Below are positions 27,402-38,616 of a DNA stretch of 64,000 bases, piece after piece. The position numbers were made by a program, and so were the translations under genes. This DNA is from Microbulbifer aggregans (lineage in GTDB: Bacteria; Pseudomonadota; Gammaproteobacteria; Pseudomonadales; Cellvibrionaceae). The stretch is from assembly GCF_020524005.1 (NCBI RefSeq), contig NZ_JAIVKK010000009.1, forward strand, positions 124,001 through 188,000, in the 5' to 3' direction. Every line of letters begins with the position of its first letter. Positions within the stretch are counted from its first letter, which is position 1. Below the pieces are notes generated by a model. That model was not told the DNA's origin. It saw nothing but the letters and a program-made list of their open reading frames with translations, and ran no database searches.

Positions 27402-28142
27402 TTAGCTTTCCCTGAGGTCTTTCACCAGTCGTTGCATACGCTCATAGTGGCTGCCCTGCCAGTAAACCCGCCCACACTCATTGCAGCGGGCATATTCGTC
27501 AAACCGGCGCCGACTGTTCTCAGGCAGCTGCGCCCAGACTACCTGCTTGTCCACCGTTGACAGTAACCCGTTGCAAACGGTGCAACGGGAGAACGGCTGG
27601 AAACTATTTTGTAGCTGAAGCCGCCGAACTACTTCCTCAGCCTGTTTGATCGGGCGGGTAGAGCGTACGTAGTAAGCGTGCGTCAGTACTTTTCTTTTCA
27701 GCAGGTTCAGATCCCTGGTGAGCAGAATGCGGTGCTGGTGCAGGGATATTTCCACCAGTCGTTCATCGGGACAGTGCCCGTAGAACAGTGCATCAAATCC
27801 AAGCAGGCGCAGATAGCGGGCAAGGCGCCCGAGATGGCAGTCGAGGATGAAAGCCGTCTGTCGTAGCGGATGTGGACGTAGCCGGGTCAGGCTGGTTACA
27901 TCCAGCGACTCAAACAGCGGGTACACGCTGACGCGATCGCCGTTCTGCGGGATGAATGTGAAATCCACCGACTCCCCATTCACCAGAATCAGGTCCACCT
28001 CCGTGTGCGGTATACCGACAGATTCAATCGCGTCCTTGATGGAGCCCAGGGCAGTAAATTCGCGGTTGAAACTGCGCTGTTTCAAAGCATTTGGCAGAAA
28101 GTCATTGAGCTCCCGGTAGAAGCGAAAAGTAAGTGTCTGCAT
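27402..28142 (-). CDS. Mut7-C RNase-domain protein with ubiquitin-like N-terminal domain
   Basis: The protein has 246 residues. Residues 1-80 match the Mut7-C ubiquitin-like (beta-grasp, MoaD/ThiS-like) domain, with L-V-N-G-E-S-V-D-F and G-D-R-V-S-V-Y-P. Residues 90-240 match Mut7-C, a PIN-like RNase fold: F-I-L-D-C-H-L-G-R-L-A-R-Y-L-R-L-L-G-F-D, L-L-T-R-D near 140, and a zinc ribbon of C-T-V-C and C-N-E-C-G-R-V-Y-W. A role as a nuclease in RNA processing is inferred from domain content. It is convergent with the desulfurase gene. Confidence 0.9.
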   Translation of the reverse strand: MQTLTFRFYRELNDFLPNALKQRSFNREFTALGSIKDAIESVGIPHTEVDLILVNGESVDFTFIPQNGDRVSVYPLFESLDVTSLTRLRPHPLRQTAFILDCHLGRLARYLRLLGFDALFYGHCPDERLVEISLHQHRILLTRDLNLLKRKVLTHAYYVRSTRPIKQAEEVVRRLQLQNSFQPFSRCTVCNGLLSTVDKQVVWAQLPENSRRRFDEYARCNECGRVYWQGSHYERMQRLVKDLRES

Positions 28143-28350
28143 GGTGGTAAACAGGATTTAACACAGGGTTTCATTGAGGGAAACCGTACATCCTTCCCCT
28201 GGAGGGGCAGGAACAGTTCCGAGTAACCATGGTTGTTATCCCGGATTGCCGCAACCTGCGCGAGTCATTGCTATGCTTTTTTAAAGGATATATCCGCCTT
28301 CCGGATGTGGCGCAATCCATCCGCTAACCGCTTTCTGTGGGAAACGCAAA

Positions 28351-28797
28351 ATGAAACGCAAACTGCCGCTGTTGATGATGGGCTTTTTCTTATCGGCCGG
28401 CGCTTTGGCGCAGAGCAGCGCAAGCGATGTGGACGTGGCCGGGAGTCAGGCTGTGAAGCCATCGGCCAATATACTGCTGGCTCAGACAGAAGATGTCACG
28501 GCGCAGGATCCTGTCGTCTGGGTGTTTCGGCACCGCCGCCCCAAACAGTGCGTCGGGAAGGACATGACTCTGGCAGAGAGTAGCGCCAAATTAAAGGATA
28601 GTGGTGTAGTTGTGCATGGCTCGGCCTGTGGCTTCCGTACCGACGTGGTCTTTGTCTCTTCATGCGGCGAGCCCACCGGGCAGATCCTCCTGCACCTGAT
28701 TCGCGCCAGTGCGCTGGAAACGGCCCTGGACTTGGACTATGGCCCCGCGGAGCAGGTCAAATACCAGAGAGTGGAGTGTCCGGATAAAACGCCCTGA
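28351..28797 (+). CDS. Secreted hypothetical protein with four cysteines
   Basis: The 148 residues start with a signal peptide (M-K-R-K-L-P-L-L-M-M, hydrophobic core, A-L-A-Q cleavage near 21). The mature part has a disordered N-terminus and a compact C-terminal half with four Cys (P-K-Q-C, S-A-C-G, S-S-C-G and V-E-C-P), likely two disulfides formed in the periplasm. No known domain is recognised. The start has no strong ribosome site, but the signal peptide supports it. It stands alone between divergent and same-strand neighbours. Confidence 0.68.
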   Translation: MKRKLPLLMMGFFLSAGALAQSSASDVDVAGSQAVKPSANILLAQTEDVTAQDPVVWVFRHRRPKQCVGKDMTLAESSAKLKDSGVVVHGSACGFRTDVVFVSSCGEPTGQILLHLIRASALETALDLDYGPAEQVKYQRVECPDKTP

Positions 28798-28921
28798 GGA
28801 TAGCGCCGCCCTTGTGAGGGGAGCCCGCGTTTTCAGCACGTGCTAATGTGCTGTTGGTCACATATCTGGCACGTCAGTCTGATAACGTTGGTTGGTCACC
28901 TCTGTCAACAAGGCACCGACC

Positions 28922-30889
28922 ATGATCCATATCAATAAAGTGGTTTTCTCGTTGGGGCTGCTGTTGTGCCTCGCAGCCTGTACTCCGGAGCGGTCGTCAG
29001 ACGATACTTCGGCAATCGAGCCCGCTGTTTCCCAAGCTACGGCGCCCGCCGGGGACACGGAAAGCGTCTCGCACTATTCTGCTGAGCAGTTTTTCCAGAC
29101 CACCAGCGTTTTCGGCTCTTCAATCAATCATGACAACACCGCGGTGCTGGTGAGCAGTGATGCCACAGGGGTGTTCAATGCCTATCGCTACCCGCTGGAT
29201 GGCTCCTCGCCGGAAGCGTTGACCAGCTCCACAACCGATACTATCTACGGGGTGAGCTGGTTCCCGGAGGATGATCGTATCCTGTATACCGCAGATGAGG
29301 GAGGTAACGAACTCAATCACTTGTTCGTTCGTGAAACCAGTGGCGAAGTACAAGACCTCACACCCGGTGAAAATCTGAAGGCGTTGTTTTTTGGCTGGAA
29401 CGCCGACGACAAAACTTTTTATGTCGCGACGAACGAGCGTGATTCCAAATCGTTCGATATCTACGCGTACACCGCTGACGGTTATTCCCGTCATCTCCTG
29501 TTTCAGAATGACGACTCGCTGTCGCCGGAAGCAGTCAGCCGCAATGGGCGATGGCTGGCACTGGTCAAGTCCAATTCCAACGCGGATGCCGATATTTATC
29601 TGGTCGACCTTAAGGCAGATAGCGCGACTCCGGTTCTTATTACGCCACATGAAGGTGACGTAGAGTTCAGTGCGTTTACCTTTTCTCCTGACAGCACCCA
29701 GCTGATTTACGGCTCCGATGAGGGTGCGGAATTCACCGGGGCCTGGAGTTACGAGATTGCGTCGGCAAAAAGCGCACCCCTATACAGCGCCGACTGGGAT
29801 GTGTCGTTTGTCTATTACTCGGACGACGCCAACTTCCGGGTTGTGGGTACCAACGAAGATGCGCAGACCAAGCTGGATATTCTGGATCGGCGTACTGGCA
29901 AGCCGGTAGAGATCCCCCAGTTGCCCGACGGTGACCTGCGTGGGGTGAATTTCACCAGCGATGCAAGCGGTATGGTGTTTTACATCAATTCGGACACCGC
30001 CCCCTCGAATCTCTATGCCTATTCATTCGGCGACAAAGCCGTGCGCCGTTTGACGGATACCCTGAATCCAGAGATTGACGAGGCACATTTGGTCGCCAGC
30101 GAAGTGGTGCGTTTTGAAAGTTTTGACGGCCTGGAAATTCCCGGTCTTCTGTATAAACCGCAACAGGCCGATGCCAGGCAAAAAGTACCGGCATTGATCT
30201 GGATTCACGGCGGTCCGGGCGGACAGTCCCGCAAGGGCTACAGTGCGGCCCAGCAGCATCTGGTGAACCAGGGCTACGCACTGTTTGCGGTAAACAACCG
30301 CGGCTCCTCCGGATACGGCAAGACCTTTTATCACCTTGATGACAAGAAGCACGGAGAGGTGGATCTTCAGGATATTGTTTACGGCAAGAAATACCTGCAA
30401 TCACTGGACTGGGTCGACCAGGACAAAATCGCGGTGATCGGTGGCAGCTATGGTGGTTACCTGACCATGGCGGCGATGGCGTTTACTGATGAGTTTGAGG
30501 TGGGTATCAATATCTTCGGCGTCACCAACTGGGAGCGCACGCTGCAAAGCATTCCGCCCTGGTGGGAGTCATTCAAAAAGGCGCTGTACGACGAAATGGG
30601 TGATCCCGCCACGGATTCCGAGCGCCACCGCCGCATATCCCCCTTGTTCCATGCGGAAAATATCCAGAAGCCTGTTCTGGTTGTGCAGGGCGCCAATGAC
30701 CCGCGTGTACTGCAAGTGGAAAGCGATGAAATGGTCGAGGCCATTCGTAAAAACGAAGTGCCGGTCGAATATGTGCTGTTCCCGGATGAGGGTCACGGTT
30801 TCCGCAAGAAGGCGAACCGGATCAGTGCCTCGGAGGCGTATGTGAGTTTTTTGAATGAGCATCTGCCGACTGGGAATGCTGCGCTTTAG
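28922..30889 (+). CDS. S9-family (prolyl oligopeptidase/acylaminoacyl-peptidase type) lipoprotein
   Basis: ATG 28922 gives 655 residues and a lipoprotein signal with lipobox L-A-A-C. The upstream in-frame start lacks a signal. A WD-like beta-propeller (repeats with S-P-D-S-T-Q-L-I-Y and similar) fills about 45-390. The alpha/beta-hydrolase domain carries W-I-H-G-G-P-G-G, then the nucleophile Ser509 in G-G-S-Y-G-G-Y, the Asp in G-A-N-D-P-R-V and the His in D-E-G-H-G-F. It is probably an envelope dipeptidyl- or oligopeptidase. It is monocistronic, and the repeat array begins four bases after its stop. Confidence 0.93.
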   Translation: MIHINKVVFSLGLLLCLAACTPERSSDDTSAIEPAVSQATAPAGDTESVSHYSAEQFFQTTSVFGSSINHDNTAVLVSSDATGVFNAYRYPLDGSSPEALTSSTTDTIYGVSWFPEDDRILYTADEGGNELNHLFVRETSGEVQDLTPGENLKALFFGWNADDKTFYVATNERDSKSFDIYAYTADGYSRHLLFQNDDSLSPEAVSRNGRWLALVKSNSNADADIYLVDLKADSATPVLITPHEGDVEFSAFTFSPDSTQLIYGSDEGAEFTGAWSYEIASAKSAPLYSADWDVSFVYYSDDANFRVVGTNEDAQTKLDILDRRTGKPVEIPQLPDGDLRGVNFTSDASGMVFYINSDTAPSNLYAYSFGDKAVRRLTDTLNPEIDEAHLVASEVVRFESFDGLEIPGLLYKPQQADARQKVPALIWIHGGPGGQSRKGYSAAQQHLVNQGYALFAVNNRGSSGYGKTFYHLDDKKHGEVDLQDIVYGKKYLQSLDWVDQDKIAVIGGSYGGYLTMAAMAFTDEFEVGINIFGVTNWERTLQSIPPWWESFKKALYDEMGDPATDSERHRRISPLFHAENIQKPVLVVQGANDPRVLQVESDEMVEAIRKNEVPVEYVLFPDEGHGFRKKANRISASEAYVSFLNEHLPTGNAAL

Positions 30890-30893
30890 TTTC

Positions 30894-31440
30894 GGTGCCG
30901 GAGCGGGCGGCCGGACTAACCAAAAAGCCAGGGCTTTTTTGTCCCTGCGGGCTTCGCAGCTTGCGCTGCTCGTTGTTGATTGCGCTGTAAGCGCAATCGG
31001 TCGAACCGGGGTGCCGGTGCTTGCCGGCCTCAGGTACAAACAGGAAGGCTCGCTTATGCGGGAATTCTCGATTTGGTGCCGGAACGGGCGGCCGGACTAA
31101 CCAAAAAAGCTAGGGCTTTTTTGTCCCTGCGGGCTTCGCAGCGTGCGCTGCTCGTTGTTGATTGCGCTGTAAGCGCAATCGGTCGAACCGGGGTGCCGGT
31201 GCTCACCGGCCTCAGGTACAAACAGGAAGGCTCGCTTATGCGGGAATTCTCAATTTGGTGCCGGAACGGGCGGCCGGACTAACCAAAAAAGCTAGGGCTT
31301 TTTTGTCCCTGCGGGCTTCGCAGCTTGCGCTGCTCGTTGTTGATTGCGCTGTAAGCGCAATCGGTCGAACCGGGGTGCCGGTGCTCACCGGCCTCAGGTA
31401 CAAACAAAAAAGGCCCGCATATGCGGGCCTTTCTTTGTTT
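30894..31440. repeat. Three tandem ~182-bp repeats abutting tRNA-Leu
   Basis: Units run 30894-31074 (181 bp), 31075-31256 (182 bp) and 31257-31440 (184 bp) and differ at few positions. Each begins with a degenerate copy of a tRNA 3' end (GGTGCCGG ... GGCCGGACTAACC), contains a hairpin with arms GATTGCGC/GCGCAATC, and ends in a degraded copy of the tRNA terminator. Only the last unit has the intact terminator, next to the real tRNA. The array looks like repeated duplication of a tRNA-Leu downstream segment. Open frames across it are artefacts of the period. The region has no supported gene. Confidence 0.88.
31404..31431 (-). terminator. Terminator of tRNA-Leu
   Basis: A perfect 20-bp palindrome at 31411-31430 (AGGCCCGCAT/ATGCGGGCCT) is followed on the minus strand by a T run (plus-strand A run at 31406-31411). 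It lies nine bases after the tRNA 3' end. Confidence 0.92.
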
Positions 31441-31526
31441 GGTACCAGAGGCCGGACTCGAACCGGCACGCTTTTAAGGGCGGGGGATTTTGAATCCCCT
31501 GTGTCTACCAATTTCACCACTCTGGC
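31440..31526 (-). tRNA. tRNA-Leu (anticodon CAA)
   Basis: The 87-base cloverleaf includes encoded CCA. The acceptor stem pairs 5' GCCAGAG with CTCTGGT, and the D arm reads GTGAAATTGGTAGACAC. The anticodon stem GGGGA/TCCCC surrounds loop TTCAAAA with CAA at 31490-31492. A class II long variable arm is present, and the T arm GCCGG-TTCGAGT-CCGGC is perfect. It reads UUG codons. It is transcribed leftward from a strong promoter at 31571-31598 and ended by the palindromic terminator. Confidence 0.97.
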
Positions 31527-31570
31527 AATCTGATATGGGGCAAGCTGTTTGGCCCCTCAGAAGACGGACG

Positions 31571-31598
31571 ATTATAGCGACGAGACTCTATTGGTCAA
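31571..31598 (-). promoter_or_regulatory. Sigma-70 promoter of tRNA-Leu
   Basis: On the minus strand, TTGACC (31593-31598) and a perfect TATAAT (31571-31576) are separated by 16 bp. The start would lie about 35-40 bases before the tRNA. A GC-rich hairpin-like GGGGCC/GCCCC sequence lies in the leader. Confidence 0.85.
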
Positions 31599-31691
31599 CA
31601 AAATTTCCCAAGGAAATTTGTCCCGATTTGGCTGCGAGGGCGCTTTCGGCTAATCTTCGCGCCCGATTCATCACAACCTACACTTGAGAGC

Positions 31692-33910
<2,219 letters not shown>

Positions 33911-33927
33911 TCAGCGGGCGCCCGCAT

Positions 33928-33955
33928 TTGTACCCTCTTTCTATCCCCGTATAAT
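33928..33955 (+). promoter_or_regulatory. Strong promoter for secD-secF
   Basis: TTGTAC (33928-33933) and a consensus TATAAT (33950-33955) are 16 bp apart. The transcript would start near 33962 and carry a leader of about 155 bases with an 8-bp GC-rich hairpin around 33977-34001. This suggests secDF can be expressed apart from queA-tgt. Confidence 0.75.
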
Positions 33956-34116
33956 CAGCCACCGCCCGTTCTCTGCTGGCGCCGCAAGGGTGCGCCGGCA
34001 GATCCGGGCAGCGGGAGGGCAGTTTGGCCTTGTAATTGCGCCAGTGTGCCCGCATATCCCCGGGAATCGCTAAAAACGAGTCCGCTCAGCGGGCCATTCC
34101 AACAATTGAGTACAGC

Positions 34117-35985
34117 ATGAATCGCTTTCCCCTCTGGAAATATCTCCTGATCCTGATCATTACCGGTCTGGGTCTGCTCTACGCAGCCCCCAATCTTTAC
34201 CGACCGGATCCGGCAGTTCAGATCTCAGGCCAATCAAGCGCCCTCAAAATCGATCAGGGAGTCCTTAACCGGGCGGAAAAAGCCCTGTCTGAAGCAGGTA
34301 TTGATTACTTTGGCGGTGAGGTACAGGACAAGTCTGTACTGCTGCGCCTGAAATCCATTGAAGAGCAGCTTCCCGCCAAGCGCGCCATTCAGGAGGCCCT
34401 CGGTCACAGCGAGTATGTGGTGGCCCTGAACCTGGCACCGACCACGCCCGAGTGGCTGATGAATATGGGCGCCAGTCCCATGAAGCTTGGCCTCGATCTG
34501 GCGGGCGGTGTGCACTTCCTGATGGAAGTGGATACCAACTCTATCGTCAAAACCAATATGGAAGGCTACGCCGCGGAAGTTAAGTCCAAGCTGCGCGAGG
34601 CCAAGGCCCGCTATCGCAGTGTGGACCTGGTGGATGATCGCGAGATCGTTGCCCGTTTCCGCGACGAAGAGCTGCGCGACCTGGCGGTAAGAACGCTGCG
34701 CAAAGAGTTCCCGAACAAACTGGTGCTGCAGGAGGCTGGCAGCGGTGCGAACCTCGAAGTGCGTGCGACCCTGAACGAGCAGGAAATCAAGCAGCTGGAA
34801 GACTATGCCGTCTCCCAGAACCTGACGACCCTGCGTAACCGGGTGAACGAGCTGGGGGTTGCCGAGCCGATCGTCCAGCGCCAGGGCCGCAATCGCATCG
34901 TGGTGGAGCTGCCGGGCGTGCAGGACACTGCGGAAGCCAAGCGTATTATCGGTAAGACAGCGAATCTTGAGTTCCGTATGGAAGCCAAGCCGGATGCGCT
35001 GGTGACCAATAAGGAATACTTCGAATATCGCGACGAGCGCGAGCGTGCCGCTTTCGGTGGTGCCTGGCTGGAGCGCAAGGTGATCATCACCGGTGAGCGT
35101 GTGACCAATGCACGCGTTGGCTACGACGAAAACGGCATGCCACAGGTAAACATCACCCTGGACTCCCGCGGTGGTGAAATGATGCACCGTGCGACCTGGA
35201 AAAATGTCGGTCGCCGCATGGGAACCCTGTTTATCGAAAGCCGTTTCCTGCCGGAGAAGAGCGTCGACGAAAACGGCAACGAAGTCATCGTGCAGAAGCG
35301 CGTCGATGACAAGAAAATCATCAGCCTTGCGACAGTGCAGAGTCCGCTCGGCAAGACATTCCGCACTACCGGCCTGGAGGCCGCAGAAGCCCAGGAACTG
35401 TCCCTGCTGTTGCGTGCCGGTGCCCTGGCTGCGCCGATGTATTTCGTCGAAGAGCGCGTGATCGGCCCGTCTTTGGGTGCCGATAATATTAAAGTGGGTG
35501 TGACCTCGGTACAGATTGGCCTGCTGGCCGTTGTGATCTGTATGCTGCTGTTTTACCGGGTCTTCGGCCTTGCGGCGAATATCGCACTGGCGGTAAACCT
35601 GGTGCTGCTGGTGGCGGTCATGTCCATCCTGGGTGCAACGCTGACTCTGCCGGGTATTGCCGGTATGGTTCTGACCATCGGTATGGCGGTGGATGCGAAT
35701 GTGTTGATCTTCTCGCGAATAAGGGAGGAGTTGCGCAATGGCATGCCGCCACAATCGGCCATTAGTGCCGGTTTCGACAACGCTTACAGTGCGATTGTGG
35801 ATGCGAACATCACCACGCTGATCGTAGCGGTGATTCTCTACGCCATCGGTTCCGGCCCGGTACAGGGCTTTGCGGTAACCCTGTCTATCGGCATCCTGAC
35901 CTCCATGTTCAGTGCCATCATGGGAACCCGCGCGTTGATTAACTTGTTCTACGGCAACCGCCGTGTACAGAAGCTGTGGATTTAA
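34117..35985 (+). CDS. secD: Protein translocase subunit SecD
   Basis: ATG 34117 gives 622 residues. SecD with SecF forms the RND-type proton-driven complex that helps SecYEG pull preproteins across the inner membrane. One N-terminal membrane helix (about 8-26) precedes a large periplasmic domain with L-G-L-D-L-A-G-G-V-H-F near 125 (the SecD D1 motif). Five C-terminal helices follow from about 465, with L-T-L-P-G-I-A-G-M-V-L-T-I-G-M-A-V-D-A-N-V-L-I-F and R-I-R-E-E. It is complete. yajC, normally between tgt and secD, is absent here. Confidence 0.97.
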   Translation: MNRFPLWKYLLILIITGLGLLYAAPNLYRPDPAVQISGQSSALKIDQGVLNRAEKALSEAGIDYFGGEVQDKSVLLRLKSIEEQLPAKRAIQEALGHSEYVVALNLAPTTPEWLMNMGASPMKLGLDLAGGVHFLMEVDTNSIVKTNMEGYAAEVKSKLREAKARYRSVDLVDDREIVARFRDEELRDLAVRTLRKEFPNKLVLQEAGSGANLEVRATLNEQEIKQLEDYAVSQNLTTLRNRVNELGVAEPIVQRQGRNRIVVELPGVQDTAEAKRIIGKTANLEFRMEAKPDALVTNKEYFEYRDERERAAFGGAWLERKVIITGERVTNARVGYDENGMPQVNITLDSRGGEMMHRATWKNVGRRMGTLFIESRFLPEKSVDENGNEVIVQKRVDDKKIISLATVQSPLGKTFRTTGLEAAEAQELSLLLRAGALAAPMYFVEERVIGPSLGADNIKVGVTSVQIGLLAVVICMLLFYRVFGLAANIALAVNLVLLVAVMSILGATLTLPGIAGMVLTIGMAVDANVLIFSRIREELRNGMPPQSAISAGFDNAYSAIVDANITTLIVAVILYAIGSGPVQGFAVTLSIGILTSMFSAIMGTRALINLFYGNRRVQKLWI

Positions 35986-35995
35986 GGAGCCGGTG

Positions 35996-36997
35996 ATGAA
36001 AGAGACCAAAGAAGAAAACGGCCGTATCACCGAGTATATGGGCAAGCGCGTGTACGATTTCATGCGCTGGCGCAAGCTGGCAGCCGTGTTGTCTGTTGTG
36101 TTGGTAGCTTTGTCCATCGGTGCGCTGGCCATGAACGGCCTGAAGCTGGGCCTGGACTTTACCGGTGGTACCCAGATTGAAGTGGGTTACCAGAATGCAC
36201 CGAAGCTGGAAGACGTACGCAACCAACTGGATGCCGCCGGTTTCAAGGGCGCTTCCGTGGTGCGTTTCGGTTCGGATAACGAGCTGCTGATCAAATTGCC
36301 GCCGGAAGTCACTGAGTCTATGACCCAGCGCAGCGCGCGGGATGAAGAGGCTTCACAGTCCATCGGCGACAACGTTGTGGGTGAGCTGCGCAAGGGTACA
36401 GACGGCCGCATTGATTTGCGCCGGGTGGAAATGGTTGGCCCACAGGTGGGTGAAGAGCTGCGCGATGATGGCGGCCTCGGCATGCTGTTCGCGTTGGCCG
36501 TAGTGATGGCTTACGTGGCGCTGCGTTTCCAGTACAAGTTCTCTGTGGGTGCGGTTGTGGCGTTGATCCATGACGTGATCATCGTGCTTGGCTTCTTTGC
36601 CCTGTTTAAGCTCGACTTTGACCTTACGGTGCTGGCGGCGGTGCTTGCGGTAATCGGTTACTCGATCAACGACACGATCGTGGTATACGACCGGGTGCGG
36701 GAAAACTTTCGCCGGGTGCGTAAGGCGGATACGGAGGAGATTATGAATATCTCCATCAGTCAGACGCTGGGCCGAACCTTTATGACCTCGTTCACCACTT
36801 TGCTGGTGTTGTGGGCTCTGCAGTTCTTCGGTGGCGAGCTGATTCACAATTTCTCGCTGGCACTGATTGTGGGCGTGGTTGTTGGTACCTACTCATCCGT
36901 CTACGTTGCGATTAACGCACTGATGGCCCTGAAGGTTTCCAAAGAAGACCTGATGCCGCCGGTGAAAGAAGGCGCCGAGCTGGACGAGATGCCCTGA
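35996..36997 (+). CDS. secF: Protein translocase subunit SecF
   Basis: The 333-residue partner of SecD. AAGGAG sits six bases before ATG 35996. One N-terminal helix leads to G-L-D-F-T-G-G-T-Q-I-E (SecF signature), a periplasmic domain, then five helices with V-I-G-Y-S-I-N-D-T-I-V-V-Y-D-R-V-R-E-N and T-S-F-T-T-L-L. The 10-bp gap from secD and the terminator after it show a two-gene end of operon. Length and order match the family. Confidence 0.97.
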   Translation: MKETKEENGRITEYMGKRVYDFMRWRKLAAVLSVVLVALSIGALAMNGLKLGLDFTGGTQIEVGYQNAPKLEDVRNQLDAAGFKGASVVRFGSDNELLIKLPPEVTESMTQRSARDEEASQSIGDNVVGELRKGTDGRIDLRRVEMVGPQVGEELRDDGGLGMLFALAVVMAYVALRFQYKFSVGAVVALIHDVIIVLGFFALFKLDFDLTVLAAVLAVIGYSINDTIVVYDRVRENFRRVRKADTEEIMNISISQTLGRTFMTSFTTLLVLWALQFFGGELIHNFSLALIVGVVVGTYSSVYVAINALMALKVSKEDLMPPVKEGAELDEMP

Positions 36998-37028
36998 TCG
37001 GGATTCGACTGACATTGAAGGCAGGTGT

Positions 37029-37057
37029 AAAAAAGGCGGGTTCACCCGCCTTTTTTT
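37029..37057. terminator. Bidirectional terminator after secF
   Basis: AAAAAAGGCGGG and CCCGCCTTTTTTT form a 12-bp stem with a TTCA loop, about 35 bp past the secF stop. It can also serve the minus-strand gene at 37219. Confidence 0.94.
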
Positions 37058-37218
37058 ATGCGCGCCTGTTTTGTGCTGGCTTCGCATCGCACTGATTGAT
37101 ATTTCAGTATTGGCAGGGGCGGGCGTACACGGAGAACCGATGCGGCATTTGCCCGGTATGGCTGGGAGAGTCAGTTTTAAAGCGGGATCACCTGCGCAAG
37201 GATTGCGCAGGCTGGACC

Positions 37219-37416
37219 TCAGCTGCGGGGCTTTTTGCCCAGCGTGATATGGCGTGGGCCGGAGGTATTGGTCTGGCCGCTGACACCTTTGGGTACCTGT
37301 TCGATCTTGCCGCCACCGGCGAGGAACGCCTGTACCTGGGCTTCAATGGATTCGCGAGATTCCGGAGCCGCGGTTTCCTTGGCGCGCTTGGAAGCGCTAG
37401 AAGCTTTCTTAGCCAC
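37219..37416 (-). CDS. Small SutA-like protein
   Basis: GTG 37416 (V-A-K-K-A start, 65 residues) is preferred to TTG 37428 because a weak GGA lies seven bases before it. The N-terminal 20 residues are Lys/Ala/Ser-rich and disordered. The C-terminal part R-E-S-I-E-A-Q-V-Q-A-F-L-A-G-G-G-K-I-E-Q-V resembles the conserved end of SutA, an RNA-polymerase-binding protein of Pseudomonas, and of short uncharacterised relatives. It lacks SutA's long acidic N-terminus. The function is thus inferred weakly. It stands alone. Confidence 0.62.
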   Translation of the reverse strand: MAKKASSASKRAKETAAPESRESIEAQVQAFLAGGGKIEQVPKGVSGQTNTSGPRHITLGKKPRS

Positions 37417-37653
37417 AATTATGTCCAATTTTTATGCGTGAATCGCGCATTCTACAACAAGTTGTGCAAAAAATCACCCATTGGTTTGTTGGGTCTATTG
37501 CTGTCATTGCCCTGATTGGCGTCGGGCCTGAAACGGAGTGAGGTGTCAGCGGTGATAATGGGGCGTAAATGTCTCCGCCCTACCCGTTCCGGCCCGCTTC
37601 GATACCTGGCCGGACTGCTGGGTTTCCGGTGCTGTTGGGCGGCGCCGCCGTAT

Positions 37654-38616
37654 TTACTCGACAGCTTTACTCGCCACGCGGAGGTTGTGCTGCTGGAAGA
37701 AGCGGCCCAGCTGGCGAGCCAGGTTTACCCCATTGGCGTCGATGTATTGGCCACTTGCGCCGGAGCCGCCGGACCAGCTGTGGCCAACGCCCTCAAGGGT
37801 GAGCATACCGACGCGCCCGTCCTGCCATTGGGTGAGCTCGGCAATGGCGTTGCCCTCCCGCAGGATTTCAGTGCCCTGGAGGCGCCTTACGCCATAGAGG
37901 TTTGCCATGCCTGTGGCGTTCTGTTCCAGATAGCAGGCATCGACGACGTTGTCTTTACTGCCATGGGCGACTGCGAAGATCTGGGTGTTGAGGTGCTCCC
38001 GGTAGTCGCCGGAGTAGTCTGCGCAGCGCTGTGCGACATCGGCGATTTCGCAGTTGCCGAGAGCGCCGGCTGGGCTGGTGCCGATACTGGGGCCGGCACT
38101 GGCTGCTGCACCGGCGAAAACGTCCGGGGCCAGGCAGGCGGTGGTGTGGGCAAAGGTTGCGCCAGAAGAGAGGCCGGCAATATAGACCTGGGCCGGGTCG
38201 ATGTCCCGGGCTGGTTCGGCCGCCAGCGTTTGCGCCAATTGCACCAGCAGCTGGTAGTCGCCATGTGCCCGGTCACGCTTGTCTTCCCAGTAGGCCCAGC
38301 AGTTGTATCCCGCCTTGTGCTCGGCGTCCGGTACAGCAATGACCATGCCGAGTTCTTCCGCAGCAGCTTCCAGGTTTGCGCCAAGATAATTGTCGATGGG
38401 TTGTACGCAGCCGTGGAGCAGGATCATCAGTGCGTAACCATCACCGATACTGGAGCGGCTGTCCGGCGTGTAGATGTGTACCTTGCTGAAGCCGCTGCTG
38501 GCCAGATTCTGTTCCCAGCTGCCGGCCTGGGCACTGGCAGCGCCAATCATCGTTGTGGTGAGGAGACCGGTCAGGAGGTGCCTGCAGGCACGGGAAAATT
38601 GGTTGGGGCTTATCAT
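37654..38616 (-). CDS. Secreted PHB-depolymerase-family esterase (CE1-like)
   Basis: ATG 38616, with GGTGG upstream, gives 320 residues. A signal peptide ends near A-S-A-Q-A. The alpha/beta-hydrolase domain has L-M-I-L-L-H-G-C-V-Q, the nucleophile Ser in I-A-G-L-S-S-G-A-T, and His in G-V-G-H-S-W-S-G-G. Several Cys (G-Y-N-C-W, A-C-L, G-N-C-E) suggest disulfides. The family contains extracellular PHB depolymerases and feruloyl/acetylxylan esterases. In a polysaccharide degrader the latter is plausible, but the substrate cannot be read from sequence. It is monocistronic. Confidence 0.85.
   Translation of the reverse strand: MISPNQFSRACRHLLTGLLTTTMIGAASAQAGSWEQNLASSGFSKVHIYTPDSRSSIGDGYALMILLHGCVQPIDNYLGANLEAAAEELGMVIAVPDAEHKAGYNCWAYWEDKRDRAHGDYQLLVQLAQTLAAEPARDIDPAQVYIAGLSSGATFAHTTACLAPDVFAGAAASAGPSIGTSPAGALGNCEIADVAQRCADYSGDYREHLNTQIFAVAHGSKDNVVDACYLEQNATGMANLYGVRRLQGTEILREGNAIAELTQWQDGRVGMLTLEGVGHSWSGGSGASGQYIDANGVNLARQLGRFFQQHNLRVASKAVE

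Noticed and set aside
30894-31440. CRISPR array
   Set aside because: Units of ~182 bp are almost identical along their length, with no short repeat/variable spacer pattern and no cas genes.
30855-31533. Several repeated hypothetical frames in the tandem repeat
   Set aside because: They arise from the non-coding repeat period and run through tRNA remnants; no conserved protein feature.
34234-36132. 632-residue open frame antisense to secD/secF
   Set aside because: Same effect: a shadow of strongly biased codons, no recognisable domain, and no ribosome site.
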